A stretch of 64,000 nt of DNA from Porphyromonadaceae bacterium UBA7087 (GTDB taxonomy: Bacteria; Bacteroidota; Bacteroidia; Bacteroidales; Muribaculaceae). Made by a program: the position numbers and the translations under genes. Shown one piece after another: positions 35,496 to 44,039 of the stretch. The stretch is taken from positions 1 to 64,000 of the forward strand of contig DKYZ01000084.1 in assembly GCA_002493515.1 (NCBI GenBank), given 5' to 3'. The notes under the pieces were generated by a model, which did no database searches, was not told where the DNA came from, and was given only the letters and a program-made list of their open reading frames with translations. Numbering within the stretch: position 1 is the first letter of the stretch; each line of letters opens with the position of its first letter.

Positions 35496-36182
35496 TCATT
35501 TGTTAAAACAGTCTTCACCCCAACGGGCTACATTATTTTCTATATATTCAGCGATTCTGTTTCCATCATGCGTGCCGCGAATCACGTGATCATTAAAACG
35601 CGATTGCCATCCGAACACAGCGTCAATACTCCTGGCATACTTTGTCACAACACCTTTCAACGAGTTTACATATCGGCTCAACGTAGGGACATGCCTCCGG
35701 CATGTTTCATGGGGCCGTTCATATGGATTGGGATTTCGCAGATCTGAGTCAAGGATGTTTGAGCCACATGCCGAAGGCGTGTCCTTATGGCTACATGCCG
35801 AAGGCATGTCCCTACGGGTGTTGACACATACAATCATGTGGAGATGGTTTGGCATTATCACATATAAAGGCACTTCTATCTCAGGGAAATATTTCGAGGC
35901 ATTTATTAGTTGTTCGTTAAGGAATGAACCAATTGGGGAAAGCAACATCTGTCCATCGCGGATAGTTCCGAAGTAATGCATTTTGTTATGGGTGCATATG
36001 GTAATAAAGTAGATGCCTTCCTCATAATCAAAGAAGGCTGCTCGCGGTGTTTTACGATACTGTTCCTTGCCCGGAGCTTCCGTAGGGACATGCCTTCGGC
36101 ATGTAGATTCTGTTGATGCATTGTCCGTTAGGACATGCCTTCTGCATGTTGCATCCGTTGATGTCCTTTTTGGTTTGGTCAT
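35496..36182 (-). CDS. REP-associated tyrosine transposase (RAYT, Y1/HUH family) carrying internal REP units
   Basis: Single-strand DNA transposase of the IS200/RAYT group, 228 residues. HUH motif in YVIMPNHLHMIV (His113, His115) and probable catalytic Tyr213 in EYIENNVARW. The TTG/ATG layout favours ATG 36182. Five 24-base REP-like units lie inside the gene. Three read TCRRHV(P/L)T (residues 12-19, 27-34, 160-167) and two, inverted, read (R/H)(R/K)D(M/T)PSAC (123-130, 132-139). All keep the frame. Without them the protein would be about 188 residues, near the usual size. The first two lie before the catalytic core, the others between the HUH motif and the final helix. Whether it is still active is unknown. 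Confidence 0.85.
   Translation of the reverse strand: MTKPKRTSTDATCRRHVLTDNASTESTCRRHVPTEAPGKEQYRKTPRAAFFDYEEGIYFITICTHNKMHYFGTIRDGQMLLSPIGSFLNEQLINASKYFPEIEVPLYVIMPNHLHMIVCVNTRRDMPSACSHKDTPSACGSNILDSDLRNPNPYERPHETCRRHVPTLSRYVNSLKGVVTKYARSIDAVFGWQSRFNDHVIRGTHDGNRIAEYIENNVARWGEDCFNK
35682..35705 (+). repeat. REP-like unit 1
   Basis: CGTAGGG, then the 7-base arms ACATGCC / GGCATGT around TCC. GTAG tetranucleotide intact. In the RAYT gene it encodes TCRRHVPT (residues 160-167). Confidence 0.85.
35766..35789 (-). repeat. REP-like unit 2 (degenerate)
   Basis: On the minus strand the GTAG position reads ATAA and one stem pair is G-T (ACACGCC / GGCATGT). It encodes HKDTPSAC in the RAYT gene. It starts 27 bases before unit 3 and has the same orientation. 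Confidence 0.75.
35793..35816 (-). repeat. REP-like unit 3
   Basis: Perfect copy on the minus strand: CGTAGGG followed by ACATGCC, TTC, GGCATGT. It encodes RRDMPSAC (residues 123-130), the opposite reading direction to units 1, 4 and 5. Confidence 0.85.
36081..36104 (+). repeat. REP-like unit 4
   Basis: Perfect copy: CGTAGGG, then hairpin arms ACATGCC / GGCATGT with loop TTC. It encodes TCRRHVPT (residues 27-34). Confidence 0.85.
36126..36149 (+). repeat. REP-like unit 5 (degenerate)
   Basis: CGTTAGG replaces CGTAGGG, and the loop-proximal pair is lost (TGCATGT). It encodes TCRRHVLT (residues 12-19). Same orientation as unit 4, starting 45 bases after it. Confidence 0.75.
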
Positions 36183-36206
36183 TTCAATATTTGTTTATCC
36201 ATTTCA

Positions 36207-36230
36207 ACATGCCGAAGGCATGTCCCTACG
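36207..36230 (-). repeat. REP-like unit 6, in the RAYT leader
   Basis: Perfect copy on the minus strand, 25 bases upstream of the RAYT ATG. With transcription from the box at 36296..36303 it would form a hairpin in the 5' leader. Confidence 0.85.
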
Positions 36231-36295
36231 TGTGACAGTCAACAATTTGTTTCTGTATACTCGTATTATTGTCCTGATTCACGGCATTCAGACTG

Positions 36296-36303
36296 CAAAT
36301 ATA
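36296..36303 (-). promoter_or_regulatory. possible -7 promoter box of the RAYT gene
   Basis: The minus strand reads TATATTTG, matching TAnnTTTG. It would give a leader of about 110 bases containing REP unit 6. No -33 TTTG at the right spacing. Confidence 0.45.
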
Positions 36304-36325
36304 GCAAATATTTGCCAAATTTGAT

Positions 36326-36333
36326 TAACTTTG
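36326..36333 (+). promoter_or_regulatory. -7 promoter box of the beta-helix protein gene
   Basis: TAACTTTG, exact TAnnTTTG; predicted start near 36338 and leader of about 80 bases before ATG 36417. Confidence 0.6.
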
Positions 36334-36416
36334 TGGGATTGAAACCAAAGAATAACCGACATGGCCGGCATAAGGCGTAAGCCAAGTGCGGCTGTATCTT
36401 TTGAGTATAAATTACT

Positions 36417-38774
36417 ATGAGAGCATATGCATTATTGATTCCGGCTGTCCTGGCAGCCAGCTCCTTGCCGTCTTACGGACTGCCGCAAGGAAAGATTCCA
36501 CCTGATGCGGTGTTTGTAAGCACAGACGCCGCCGCTGATATCGCAGATGGTTCCATCGAACGTCCGTTCCGCAGTATCGAGCAGGCCCGGGACCACATAA
36601 GGACGATGAAAAGAAACAAGGGGCAACGGGCATCCATCTTCCTGCGTGAAGGAATTTACCATATCGACAAGCCGATAAAGCTTGACAAGGAAGACTCATA
36701 CGTCACCATAATGCCCTGGAACGGAGAACGTGTGGAACTGACCGGGGGCAGAATCCTCGACAATGCCAAATTTCGGAAAGCCACCGTTGCTTCCGGAAAA
36801 AGATTCACATCAAAATCCCGTCTGAAACCCGGTATGGAACAAAAGGTATACGTCTACGATCTGAAGGGTGACGGCATTCCCGTTGGCGCAATACTCAAAA
36901 ACGGCGGCGGATGGGATGCCAAAGAACTTCCTCCAGAACTGTCGGTTGACGGTAAAACCCAGACTCTTGCGAGATACCCCAACGGCGACAGTGATTTTCT
37001 CACCGGAAAAAACATCCGATGTCTTGATCAGGGCTCGGTGCCAAGAGATTTCATCGGGAAATCGCCATCACGGAGCAATGCCGAACTGTTGAGTATGAAA
37101 TCACCTGTATTCCAGGCCACTTCACTTCCTGAAAACTCGCGTAAATGGGCAGCCCCCCATGGCAGAACCGACAACTCCAGATACGAGACCGACGGCTGGC
37201 TGTCGGGACGTTTCGCCGTGCTTTGGGCTGAAGACAACTGCCGCATAGCATCGCGCGACGGCGACGAGATCCGTTGCGAATACCCATCGATGTATGGCGT
37301 ACATGGAAACAACATGAAACTCCGCGCCACAAATCTCCTCTGTGAACTTGACGAACCGGGAGAATACTACATCGACCGATTCAACGGCAACGACATACTT
37401 TACTATTATCCTGAGAACGGCAGCCTTGAAGGCAAGGAGATAATGCTCTCGACGTCCGACAACCTGATAATGGACATCGACTGGACCTCAGGACTGGAGA
37501 TCGTTGACATCATATTCAGCGGCACTAAATCATCCGCGATGAATCTTAAGGACTGCGACAAGACGCTGATTGACGGATGCGAGTTCTACAACATCAGCAA
37601 AAACGCCGTTGAAATCGAAGACAACACCAAGCTGAATACTGCCAATGTCGTGTCAAACTGCCGTATTCACGACATGGGATACGGCGGCGTTTTATTATCC
37701 GGAGGAGGCAGAAAACAACTGCTCAGGAGCAATGACGTGGTCAGAAACTGCGAGATAAGCAATTTCTCACGTCTGAAATCCTACACGCCGGCCATCACCC
37801 TGCATGGCATGGGGCATACGGCGGAATACAACTATATCCATGACGCCCCGCATATGGCAATTCTGATAAAGGGCAACGACAACCTCGTGAGCCACAACAA
37901 AATAGTCAACACATGCAACAACACCGGAGACATGGCTCCGATATATCTGGGACGCGACCTGATGATGCTCGGCAACGAGATATCATACAACTATATCGAG
38001 AACGTCAATTCCGATACCAAGGAAATCTACGGAATTTATTTTGACGACAGTGCCTCAGGGGGCATCATACGCGGAAACGTCCTGAAAAACATAGGCGGTT
38101 CCGGAATACTTCCCAACAAAGGTTTCGGATACTACATCACCGACAACATCTTCATAGACATTCCCGGAAGCTATGTGCTTTTCTCTACCTACGGCACCCC
38201 GCAATGGAAACGGCCCGTGCCTAACGAACAGGATCTTAAGCACTCCTTCTACAACTGTATGGCCACAAAACAGGAATCGATTGAAGCAGGCGCGGCCGCT
38301 CCCACGGACGCAAATAACGGAACCTGGAACATTCCTGAGAATATAAGGAAATGGATAGAGCATTACGACAGCCTCTACAACGGGCTGCCCGATTATTCAA
38401 AGAAACTACGTTTCCGTTTCTCACTCGGAAAGAAATACTTCCCGGCTCCGGATAATTCCACCACAGCCTTCTCCGACCCCAACTCACTGCTGTGTGGCGC
38501 CAACATGACAATAATGCGCAATGTCACCGCCAACGCCGGAGACCTTACGATATTCAGAAGTCTTTATGGAGGCAGCAACTCATCTTACACCGATCCCGCC
38601 ACATTCGACACATTCCGCTTCAGGACCGGAAACGAGGCCGATCTCAAGCTCGACCTGACGACCGGGAAAATCGCTATGGACAGCCCATTGGCCAAGGCAA
38701 AAGGATATGGACCGGAATGGATACGCCGATGGAACAAGAATTTCACCCTTTCCGGAATCGGCCCGCAAAAATAA
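36417..38774 (+). CDS. secreted right-handed parallel beta-helix protein
   Basis: 785 residues with signal peptide MRAYALLIPAVLAASSLPSYG. The N-terminal part opens with the DUF1565-like segment PDAVFVSTDAAADIADGSIE followed by FRSIEQARDHIR, then REGIYHIDKPIKL. From about 340 to 590 repeated short turns (EIVDIIFSGTKSSAMNLKDC, NVVSNCRIHDMGYGGVLLSG, NGAEYNYIHD-like) mark a pectate-lyase-type beta-helix. Probably a polysaccharide lyase or glycosidase for host or plant glycans, but no catalytic set can be assigned. It stands alone, not in a susCD locus. Confidence 0.85.
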   Translation: MRAYALLIPAVLAASSLPSYGLPQGKIPPDAVFVSTDAAADIADGSIERPFRSIEQARDHIRTMKRNKGQRASIFLREGIYHIDKPIKLDKEDSYVTIMPWNGERVELTGGRILDNAKFRKATVASGKRFTSKSRLKPGMEQKVYVYDLKGDGIPVGAILKNGGGWDAKELPPELSVDGKTQTLARYPNGDSDFLTGKNIRCLDQGSVPRDFIGKSPSRSNAELLSMKSPVFQATSLPENSRKWAAPHGRTDNSRYETDGWLSGRFAVLWAEDNCRIASRDGDEIRCEYPSMYGVHGNNMKLRATNLLCELDEPGEYYIDRFNGNDILYYYPENGSLEGKEIMLSTSDNLIMDIDWTSGLEIVDIIFSGTKSSAMNLKDCDKTLIDGCEFYNISKNAVEIEDNTKLNTANVVSNCRIHDMGYGGVLLSGGGRKQLLRSNDVVRNCEISNFSRLKSYTPAITLHGMGHTAEYNYIHDAPHMAILIKGNDNLVSHNKIVNTCNNTGDMAPIYLGRDLMMLGNEISYNYIENVNSDTKEIYGIYFDDSASGGIIRGNVLKNIGGSGILPNKGFGYYITDNIFIDIPGSYVLFSTYGTPQWKRPVPNEQDLKHSFYNCMATKQESIEAGAAAPTDANNGTWNIPENIRKWIEHYDSLYNGLPDYSKKLRFRFSLGKKYFPAPDNSTTAFSDPNSLLCGANMTIMRNVTANAGDLTIFRSLYGGSNSSYTDPATFDTFRFRTGNEADLKLDLTTGKIAMDSPLAKAKGYGPEWIRRWNKNFTLSGIGPQK

Positions 38775-38786
38775 ATACGGTTGGGA

Positions 38787-38845
38787 TAAGACAAGATGAG
38801 AGCGCCGGGACCATGAGGGTTCCGGCGCTCTCATCTTGTCTTATA
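38787..38845. terminator. long bidirectional hairpin terminator
   Basis: Perfect 23-base-pair stem (38787..38809 with 38823..38845) and a 13-base loop between the convergent beta-helix and glucan phosphorylase genes. Unusually long for a terminator here. Confidence 0.8.
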
Positions 38846-38860
38846 TATTCTGTCTGTATA

Positions 38861-41425
38861 TCAGAACCAGCGAACGTATGCGAAGTCCTGACGGTGGGGA
38901 AGCTCCGGATTGTTGGGATACATACGCAGTGCGTAACGGAACATTCCGGCATTTCTTGCGGACGTCTTGAGGTCATACGTATATACCGTACCCTCGCGCT
39001 TTACCACCTTGAGTGCCTCACGCCCTATATACTCGCTGCCTCCGTCATGGTCGCGATAGAACACCATCTCGACTCCAATCGCGTCGCCAAGACCCTTGGT
39101 GTCGATCTTCGCACTTACCTCGAAAGGAGCGCCGGCATTGAGGGCCTTGCCTGCCTCGCCGTCCTCGATCTTGACATCAAGCACCTGCACCTGATCCCAC
39201 TTCGAGGCCACCTCCTCTTTCCAAGCCACTATCTCGCGTGCTTTTGCGAAATTGTCGGCCTTCAGGCTGGCGGCACGCTTTGCCTCCGGCTCGTAAAGGC
39301 GGCTGATGTAGTCGTCAAGCTGACGCTTCATCGTGAAATGAGGAGCGATATGGCCGATGCTGCGCTTGATACGGTCGATCCACTCAGGGCTGTATCCCTT
39401 GTAGTTCTTGTTGAAATAGAGAGGAATGATCTCGTTCTCAAGCATTGTGTAGATGGTGGCGGCGTCAAGCTTGTCCTGCTGGCCCTGGTCAGTGTAGGTA
39501 CGCTTGTCGGTAAGCGCCCAGCCACCGAGCTCGTCGAACTTGTAGCCCTCATACCACCAGCCGTCGAGCACGGAGAAGTTGAGAAGTCCGTTCATCTCCG
39601 CCTTCTCGCCGGATGTGCCCGAAGCCTCAAGCGGACGCGTAGGCGTGTTCAGCCAGATGTCGACTCCTGTCACAAGACGCTTGGCGACTATCATGTTGTA
39701 GTCCTCCAGGAATATGATCTTGCCAAGGAACTGCGGCATCTTCGAGATCTCCACGATTCTCTTGATCAGACCCTGGCCCGCGCCATCTGCAGGGTGAGCC
39801 TTGCCGGAGAAGACGAACTGCACGGGATATTTCTCGTTGTTGACTATCTTGGCAAGACGGTCAAGATCGGTAAAGAGAAGATGGGCACGCTTATATGTGG
39901 CGAAGCGGCGTGCGAAACCTATAATGAGCGCGTTGGGATTGATCTTGTCTACGATGCTTATCACAGCCGTGGGATCACCCTGGTTCTTGAGCCATTTCTC
40001 CTTGAAATCACGCTTAACGAAGTTGATGAACTTGTTCTTGAGCGTCATCCTCATGTTCCATATCTCGTCGTCTGGAACATCGAAGATGCCTTTCCATGCA
40101 TCCGGGTTGCTCTGGTCCTCGAATACCTTCGGACCCAGCTTGTCGGCATAGAACGATTTCCATTCGGATGCCGCCCATGTGGGCATATGGACGCCGTTGG
40201 TGACGTATGTCACGTGCGACTCCTCGGGAGCGTAGCCCTTCCATACCCCGGCGAACATCTTCTTCGAGACCTCGCCGTGAAGCCAGCTCACGCCGTTGGC
40301 CTCCTGGCAAGTGTTGAGCGCGAACACGCTCATCGAGAAACGCTCGTTGGTATCGGGATTCTCGCGGCCCATGTTGATGAGGTCGGCCCAGGAGATTCCG
40401 AGCTTTGCAGGATACTCGCCGAGATACTTGCCGAGAAGCGACTCATCGAAATAGTCATGGCCAGCCGGCACCGGAGTATGCACCGTATAGAGCGAGCTTG
40501 CACGCACCACCTCAAGCGCCACATTGAAGGGAAGATGATCCTTCTGCACGTAATCCACGAGACGCTGGAGGTTGAGCAGAGCGGCATGACCCTCGTTGGC
40601 ATGATAGATATCGGTGTGTATGCCGAGGCGGTTGAGCATATAGATTCCGCCGATGCCGAGCAGATACTCCTGCTTCATGCGGTTCTCCCAGTCGCCACCG
40701 TAGAGTTTGTGGGTGATCGGACGGTCGAACTCCGAGTTCATGTCGAAATCCGTGTCGAGTAGATAGAGCTTCATACGGCCGACGTTCACACGCCATACGT
40801 GGCAATAGATGATACGGCCCGGATAAGGCACCTCAAGAATCATCGGCTTGCCGTCCTCGCCGAGCACCGGCTCAATGGGCAGCTGCTCGAAGTTCTGGGG
40901 CTCGTAGTTGGCTATCTGCTGCCCGTCAAGCGAAAGCGACTGGGTGAAATAGCCGTATCTGTAGAGGAAGCCGACCGCCGTCATGTTGACGCGGCTGTCG
41001 GATGCCTGCTTGATATAGTCGCCGGCAAGCACACCGAGGCCGCCGGAGTAAATCTTGAGACAGTTGCAGAGACCATACTCCATGGAGAAGTAAGCCACCG
41101 ACGGAATGTCGTTGCGCATAGGCTCCTTCATATAGTCCTGGAAAGAGCGGTATACACCGTCGATGCGGTCCATGAGAGACTCGTCTGCGATTATCTCCTT
41201 GAATCTCTTGTAAGACAATTGCTGTAGAAGCATCACCGGATTCTCCCCTACCGCGCGCCAGAGGTTGTGGTCAAGATCGCGGAAGAGATTCTTTGCCTCG
41301 CTGTTCCATACCCACCATAGGTTTTTTGAAAGCTCCTCAAGAGGCTTAAGCTCCTTGGGAAGCTCAGAGCTTACGGTGATGTTGCGCCAGGTAGGCTGAT
41401 TAGTGTTGCTGACCTGTAGTTTCAT
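38861..41425 (-). CDS. glgP: alpha-glucan (glycogen) phosphorylase
   Basis: GT35 PLP enzyme releasing glucose 1-phosphate from glycogen. 854 residues: N-terminal DUF3417-type domain ([20 protein letters not shown]), [25 protein letters not shown] near 128, and PLP-lysine segment [17 protein letters not shown] near 595. It belongs to the short 'alpha-glucan family phosphorylase' branch. Downstream of glycogen synthase after a 158-base gap; that gap has no promoter box that I can see. Confidence 0.93.
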   Translation of the reverse strand: MKLQVSNTNQPTWRNITVSSELPKELKPLEELSKNLWWVWNSEAKNLFRDLDHNLWRAVGENPVMLLQQLSYKRFKEIIADESLMDRIDGVYRSFQDYMKEPMRNDIPSVAYFSMEYGLCNCLKIYSGGLGVLAGDYIKQASDSRVNMTAVGFLYRYGYFTQSLSLDGQQIANYEPQNFEQLPIEPVLGEDGKPMILEVPYPGRIIYCHVWRVNVGRMKLYLLDTDFDMNSEFDRPITHKLYGGDWENRMKQEYLLGIGGIYMLNRLGIHTDIYHANEGHAALLNLQRLVDYVQKDHLPFNVALEVVRASSLYTVHTPVPAGHDYFDESLLGKYLGEYPAKLGISWADLINMGRENPDTNERFSMSVFALNTCQEANGVSWLHGEVSKKMFAGVWKGYAPEESHVTYVTNGVHMPTWAASEWKSFYADKLGPKVFEDQSNPDAWKGIFDVPDDEIWNMRMTLKNKFINFVKRDFKEKWLKNQGDPTAVISIVDKINPNALIIGFARRFATYKRAHLLFTDLDRLAKIVNNEKYPVQFVFSGKAHPADGAGQGLIKRIVEISKMPQFLGKIIFLEDYNMIVAKRLVTGVDIWLNTPTRPLEASGTSGEKAEMNGLLNFSVLDGWWYEGYKFDELGGWALTDKRTYTDQGQQDKLDAATIYTMLENEIIPLYFNKNYKGYSPEWIDRIKRSIGHIAPHFTMKRQLDDYISRLYEPEAKRAASLKADNFAKAREIVAWKEEVASKWDQVQVLDVKIEDGEAGKALNAGAPFEVSAKIDTKGLGDAIGVEMVFYRDHDGGSEYIGREALKVVKREGTVYTYDLKTSARNAGMFRYALRMYPNNPELPHRQDFAYVRWF

Positions 41426-41583
41426 CTTTTTTTCTATTGATTTTCGGCTGGCGTGGACTATTTCGGCATCTCTTGCCTCAAGCAGCCCAAAGCGGCGCCA
41501 GTCTTGTTAAAAACTCTTTATACTATTTATTGATACCAGTCTGTTTTATTTTTTCACGGGATTTAATGAAGCCGCCGGCGACC

Positions 41584-43275
41584 TCATTTCTTTTTCTCGC
41601 CGAGTCTGTAGTCACGACGCTTCATGGCCACATTGAACGCATCGTAATAATACTGTATGAAGTATTTCCAGTCGGCCTTGGCCGCTGTAGCGGCAGCAGC
41701 CTTCATCTCCTTCTCTCTTACAGAAGGTGTGGCTTCGGTGAAATCCTTTATTGTCGAGGCTATGGCGGCAGCCGCCTCCCCATAGTTGGAATCTGTACGC
41801 GGAATCACCCTGACACCCGACGTCAGCATGGAGTCTGACACGTCTGAAAGCACCCACTGCCCGAAGCCGGATTTATCGGTGGTGACAGTAGGGATGCCGA
41901 AAGCCACGCTCTCAAGAGGCGTATAGCCCCAAGGCTCGTAGTATGAGGGGAAGACGGTGAGGTCAAGGGCAGGAAGAATATCATAATATGAGATATCCAC
42001 GATGCCGTCGTGCCCGTCGAGATAACAGGGCACATACACAGCCTCAACCCTCCCTTTAAGTTTACCTTCACCTTCAAGCTGGCCTAAACGACGGCAAATG
42101 CTGTCGTTGTCCTCATTGTTGAGACGATGGGTCATGTAATCCATCTCAGGCCTGATGTCGCCGTTGTCGTTGAGGTCGATAAGAAGGTCTCCGGCCGGCT
42201 CCTTTACCCAGGCGGCCACAAGAATCAACGCAAGCACGTCATGCGACGGATTCTCATCCTCAAGCCTGACCATGGAGTCGATGAAAAGATCAAGTCCCTT
42301 GTTGCGGTATTCGTTTCTTCCGGATGTCGCCACAAGGCACGTATCATCGCCAAACTCCCTTCCTTTCAATACCGATGCTATTCTCAGAAGTCTCTCGCGT
42401 CCCTCTTTGCGCAGCTTCTTATAATTCTTTGTGTCAGGAACGAAATCAGGCTCGAAACCGTTGGGCGTGACCACCTGCGGACGTATCTCAAGCAGCTGCT
42501 CACACTCCTTGGCCGTAAGCTCGCTCACAGCCGTGAAGCAGTCAGCCTGATGAGCCGCCGCCTTCTCCAGGGAGTGCTTCGACTCCATGTTGAGCTCTCT
42601 GGCCATCTGGTCGCCGTTGTATGACGTGAAGTAGTCATATAAAGGCTTGCCGTTTCCGCAGATGCTGCGGCCTATGCTCGTGGCATGCGTCGTGAAAAGG
42701 GTCGCGGCCCCGGGCATATGGAGCTTCAGATAAAGAAGGCCCATGGCCGTGGTCCATTCGTTGAAATGCGCGACTGTCTGCTCAGGCCGCAGGCCAAGAT
42801 GAGACGTCAGCCCCATGGTCACCAGCGCCGTTGCCACTGCAAAGGCGCATCCTTCTGAATAATCGCCATAGGAATGCAGGGAATCCACCTGATACCATTT
42901 CCACATATCGCCGTAGATTGCATCGAGCTGTGGATAGATACCGTCGAATTTCACGAGCACCACCTGCGGGGAACCTGGAATTGTCCATCTCCCCGTCCGT
43001 ATCTTCAAGCCGTAGGGAAGTTCCATCTTCGTGGAGGCATTCCCAAGCAGTTCATTATCTTCTTCAAAGTAGGGACTCTTCCTGTCTTCACTCCACACGT
43101 CGGGGCCTATGAAGACAAGACGGTCGCCATATTTTTCAGTCAGCACCCTGGCCTTGGTCGACAAGACGGTATATATTCCACCTATCTTATGACATACCTC
43201 CCAGCTCGTCTCCGTCAGGAGGCCGATACTGTCGGTGGCCATGGGTGCCGGCTTCTTTTGTGCAGTCTTTGACAC
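41584..43275 (-). CDS. glycogen synthase, GT3-like (eukaryotic-type)
   Basis: Glucosyltransferase elongating alpha-1,4-glucan. 563 residues, GT-B fold: N-terminal LLTETSWEVCHKIGGIYTVLSTKA, FNEWTTAMGLLYLK near 165, and the C-terminal donor-site EPWGYTPLESVAFGIPTVTT. The sequence resembles fungal/animal glycogen synthase more than GlgA. Start ATG 43275; Met12 (MATDSIGLL) is an alternative. 33 bases after the DUF3127 gene, so probably expressed from the promoter at 43892. Confidence 0.88.
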   Translation of the reverse strand: MSKTAQKKPAPMATDSIGLLTETSWEVCHKIGGIYTVLSTKARVLTEKYGDRLVFIGPDVWSEDRKSPYFEEDNELLGNASTKMELPYGLKIRTGRWTIPGSPQVVLVKFDGIYPQLDAIYGDMWKWYQVDSLHSYGDYSEGCAFAVATALVTMGLTSHLGLRPEQTVAHFNEWTTAMGLLYLKLHMPGAATLFTTHATSIGRSICGNGKPLYDYFTSYNGDQMARELNMESKHSLEKAAAHQADCFTAVSELTAKECEQLLEIRPQVVTPNGFEPDFVPDTKNYKKLRKEGRERLLRIASVLKGREFGDDTCLVATSGRNEYRNKGLDLFIDSMVRLEDENPSHDVLALILVAAWVKEPAGDLLIDLNDNGDIRPEMDYMTHRLNNEDNDSICRRLGQLEGEGKLKGRVEAVYVPCYLDGHDGIVDISYYDILPALDLTVFPSYYEPWGYTPLESVAFGIPTVTTDKSGFGQWVLSDVSDSMLTSGVRVIPRTDSNYGEAAAAIASTIKDFTEATPSVREKEMKAAAATAAKADWKYFIQYYYDAFNVAMKRRDYRLGEKKK

Positions 43276-43308
43276 TTTATAAAGTTATATATGTAAGCTG
43301 ATGGTTTG

Positions 43309-43764
43309 TCAGAAGGGAAGATCCTCGTTCTCGTTGCCTGCGGCAGGAGCAAACGGATCAGGGACAGGCGCGGCCACAGGAGCTGCCGGAGCTGCAGGAG
43401 CAGGTGCGGCTGCAGCAGGCTGATACATGCCAGGCTGCGGCTGAGCCTGTCCGTAAGGATCAGGATATCCTCCGGGCAATCCCGGACCTCCAGCCTGCTG
43501 CAACTCACGGGCCGCATAAGCGTTGAGATTGGTGAACCATCTGCCGTTGAACTCACGGCTCTCCACATCAACCTGCACAACATAATCCTTACCTACCTGG
43601 AATGTCAGGGTATCGGCACGGTCGCCGAATACGGTGAACATCACTTTGCGGGGATAGGTCCCCGGTGTCTCCATCACCCATTCCTTTTTCTTCCAGTTGT
43701 TGCCGGCTCTTGAGATTCCACTCTGCATTGGAAGATCCAGTACGATTTTTCCTTCTATTTCCAT
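43309..43764 (-). CDS. DUF3127 domain protein with SSB-like C-terminal tail
   Basis: 151 residues. DUF3127 domain about 1-90 (MEIEGKIVLDLPMQSGISRAGNNWKKKEW, FTVFGDRADTL, VESREFNGRWFTNLNAY), predicted OB-like. Then a low-complexity Pro/Ala/Gln linker and the C-terminus NENEDLPF. The layout of OB-like domain, disordered linker and acidic tip ending in PF is that of bacterial SSB (tip DDDIPF). Function unknown. First gene of the glycogen operon. Confidence 0.85.
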   Translation of the reverse strand: MEIEGKIVLDLPMQSGISRAGNNWKKKEWVMETPGTYPRKVMFTVFGDRADTLTFQVGKDYVVQVDVESREFNGRWFTNLNAYAARELQQAGGPGLPGGYPDPYGQAQPQPGMYQPAAAAPAPAAPAAPVAAPVPDPFAPAAGNENEDLPF

Positions 43765-43811
43765 CTTTGCTGTTTTATGTCAATTAATTGTTTTCTTTTG
43801 AGTTCTCTATC

Positions 43812-43835
43812 TTCAGCCGAAGGCGCATTCCTACG
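43812..43835 (-). repeat. possible degenerate REP-like relic
   Basis: The plus strand carries GCCGAAGGC followed 4 bases later by CCTACG, as in the six REP units near 36 kb, but the outer stem is lost (TTCA against CATT). It lies in the DUF3127 leader. Could be chance. Confidence 0.3.
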
Positions 43836-43891
43836 CCCGCTGCCTTTTCAAGCCGTGGCACAAGTCCTTGACTCACGACTCTATCAGACCG

Positions 43892-43923
43892 CAAAGTTAC
43901 GAATTTTATTTAAGTTACACAAA
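43892..43923 (-). promoter_or_regulatory. promoter of the DUF3127-glycogen operon
   Basis: On the minus strand, -7 TAACTTTG (43892..43899) and -33 TTTG (43920..43923) spaced by 20 bases. The leader is about 120 bases and includes the possible REP relic. Confidence 0.75.
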
Positions 43924-44039
43924 TTTTATGCAGAATTATTACATATAAGACCATATCTTCTCTCAGCGATGCCCACAGTCATTATAAGATTCTGCCGTTT
44001 CAATACGTTATATGAGCACATACCATATGCCAAATCAAT

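Noticed and set aside
35682..36230. CRISPR array from the repeated 24-mers
   Set aside because: Units are palindromic, occur in both orientations at irregular spacing, and most lie inside a coding sequence; no cas genes.
36360..36400. Shared GCGTAAGCC segment in the leaders at about 36370 and 57276
   Set aside because: Only nine bases are common and the surroundings differ; likely chance.
38492..40762. Very long open frame antisense to glgP (about 750 codons)
   Set aside because: It mirrors the codon structure of a clearly conserved glucan phosphorylase and shows no recognisable domain.
41426..41583. Separate promoter for glgP in the 158-base gap
   Set aside because: No TAnnTTTG box on the minus strand; only two partial repeats of GACTGG were seen. 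Nothing else is visible in this gap.
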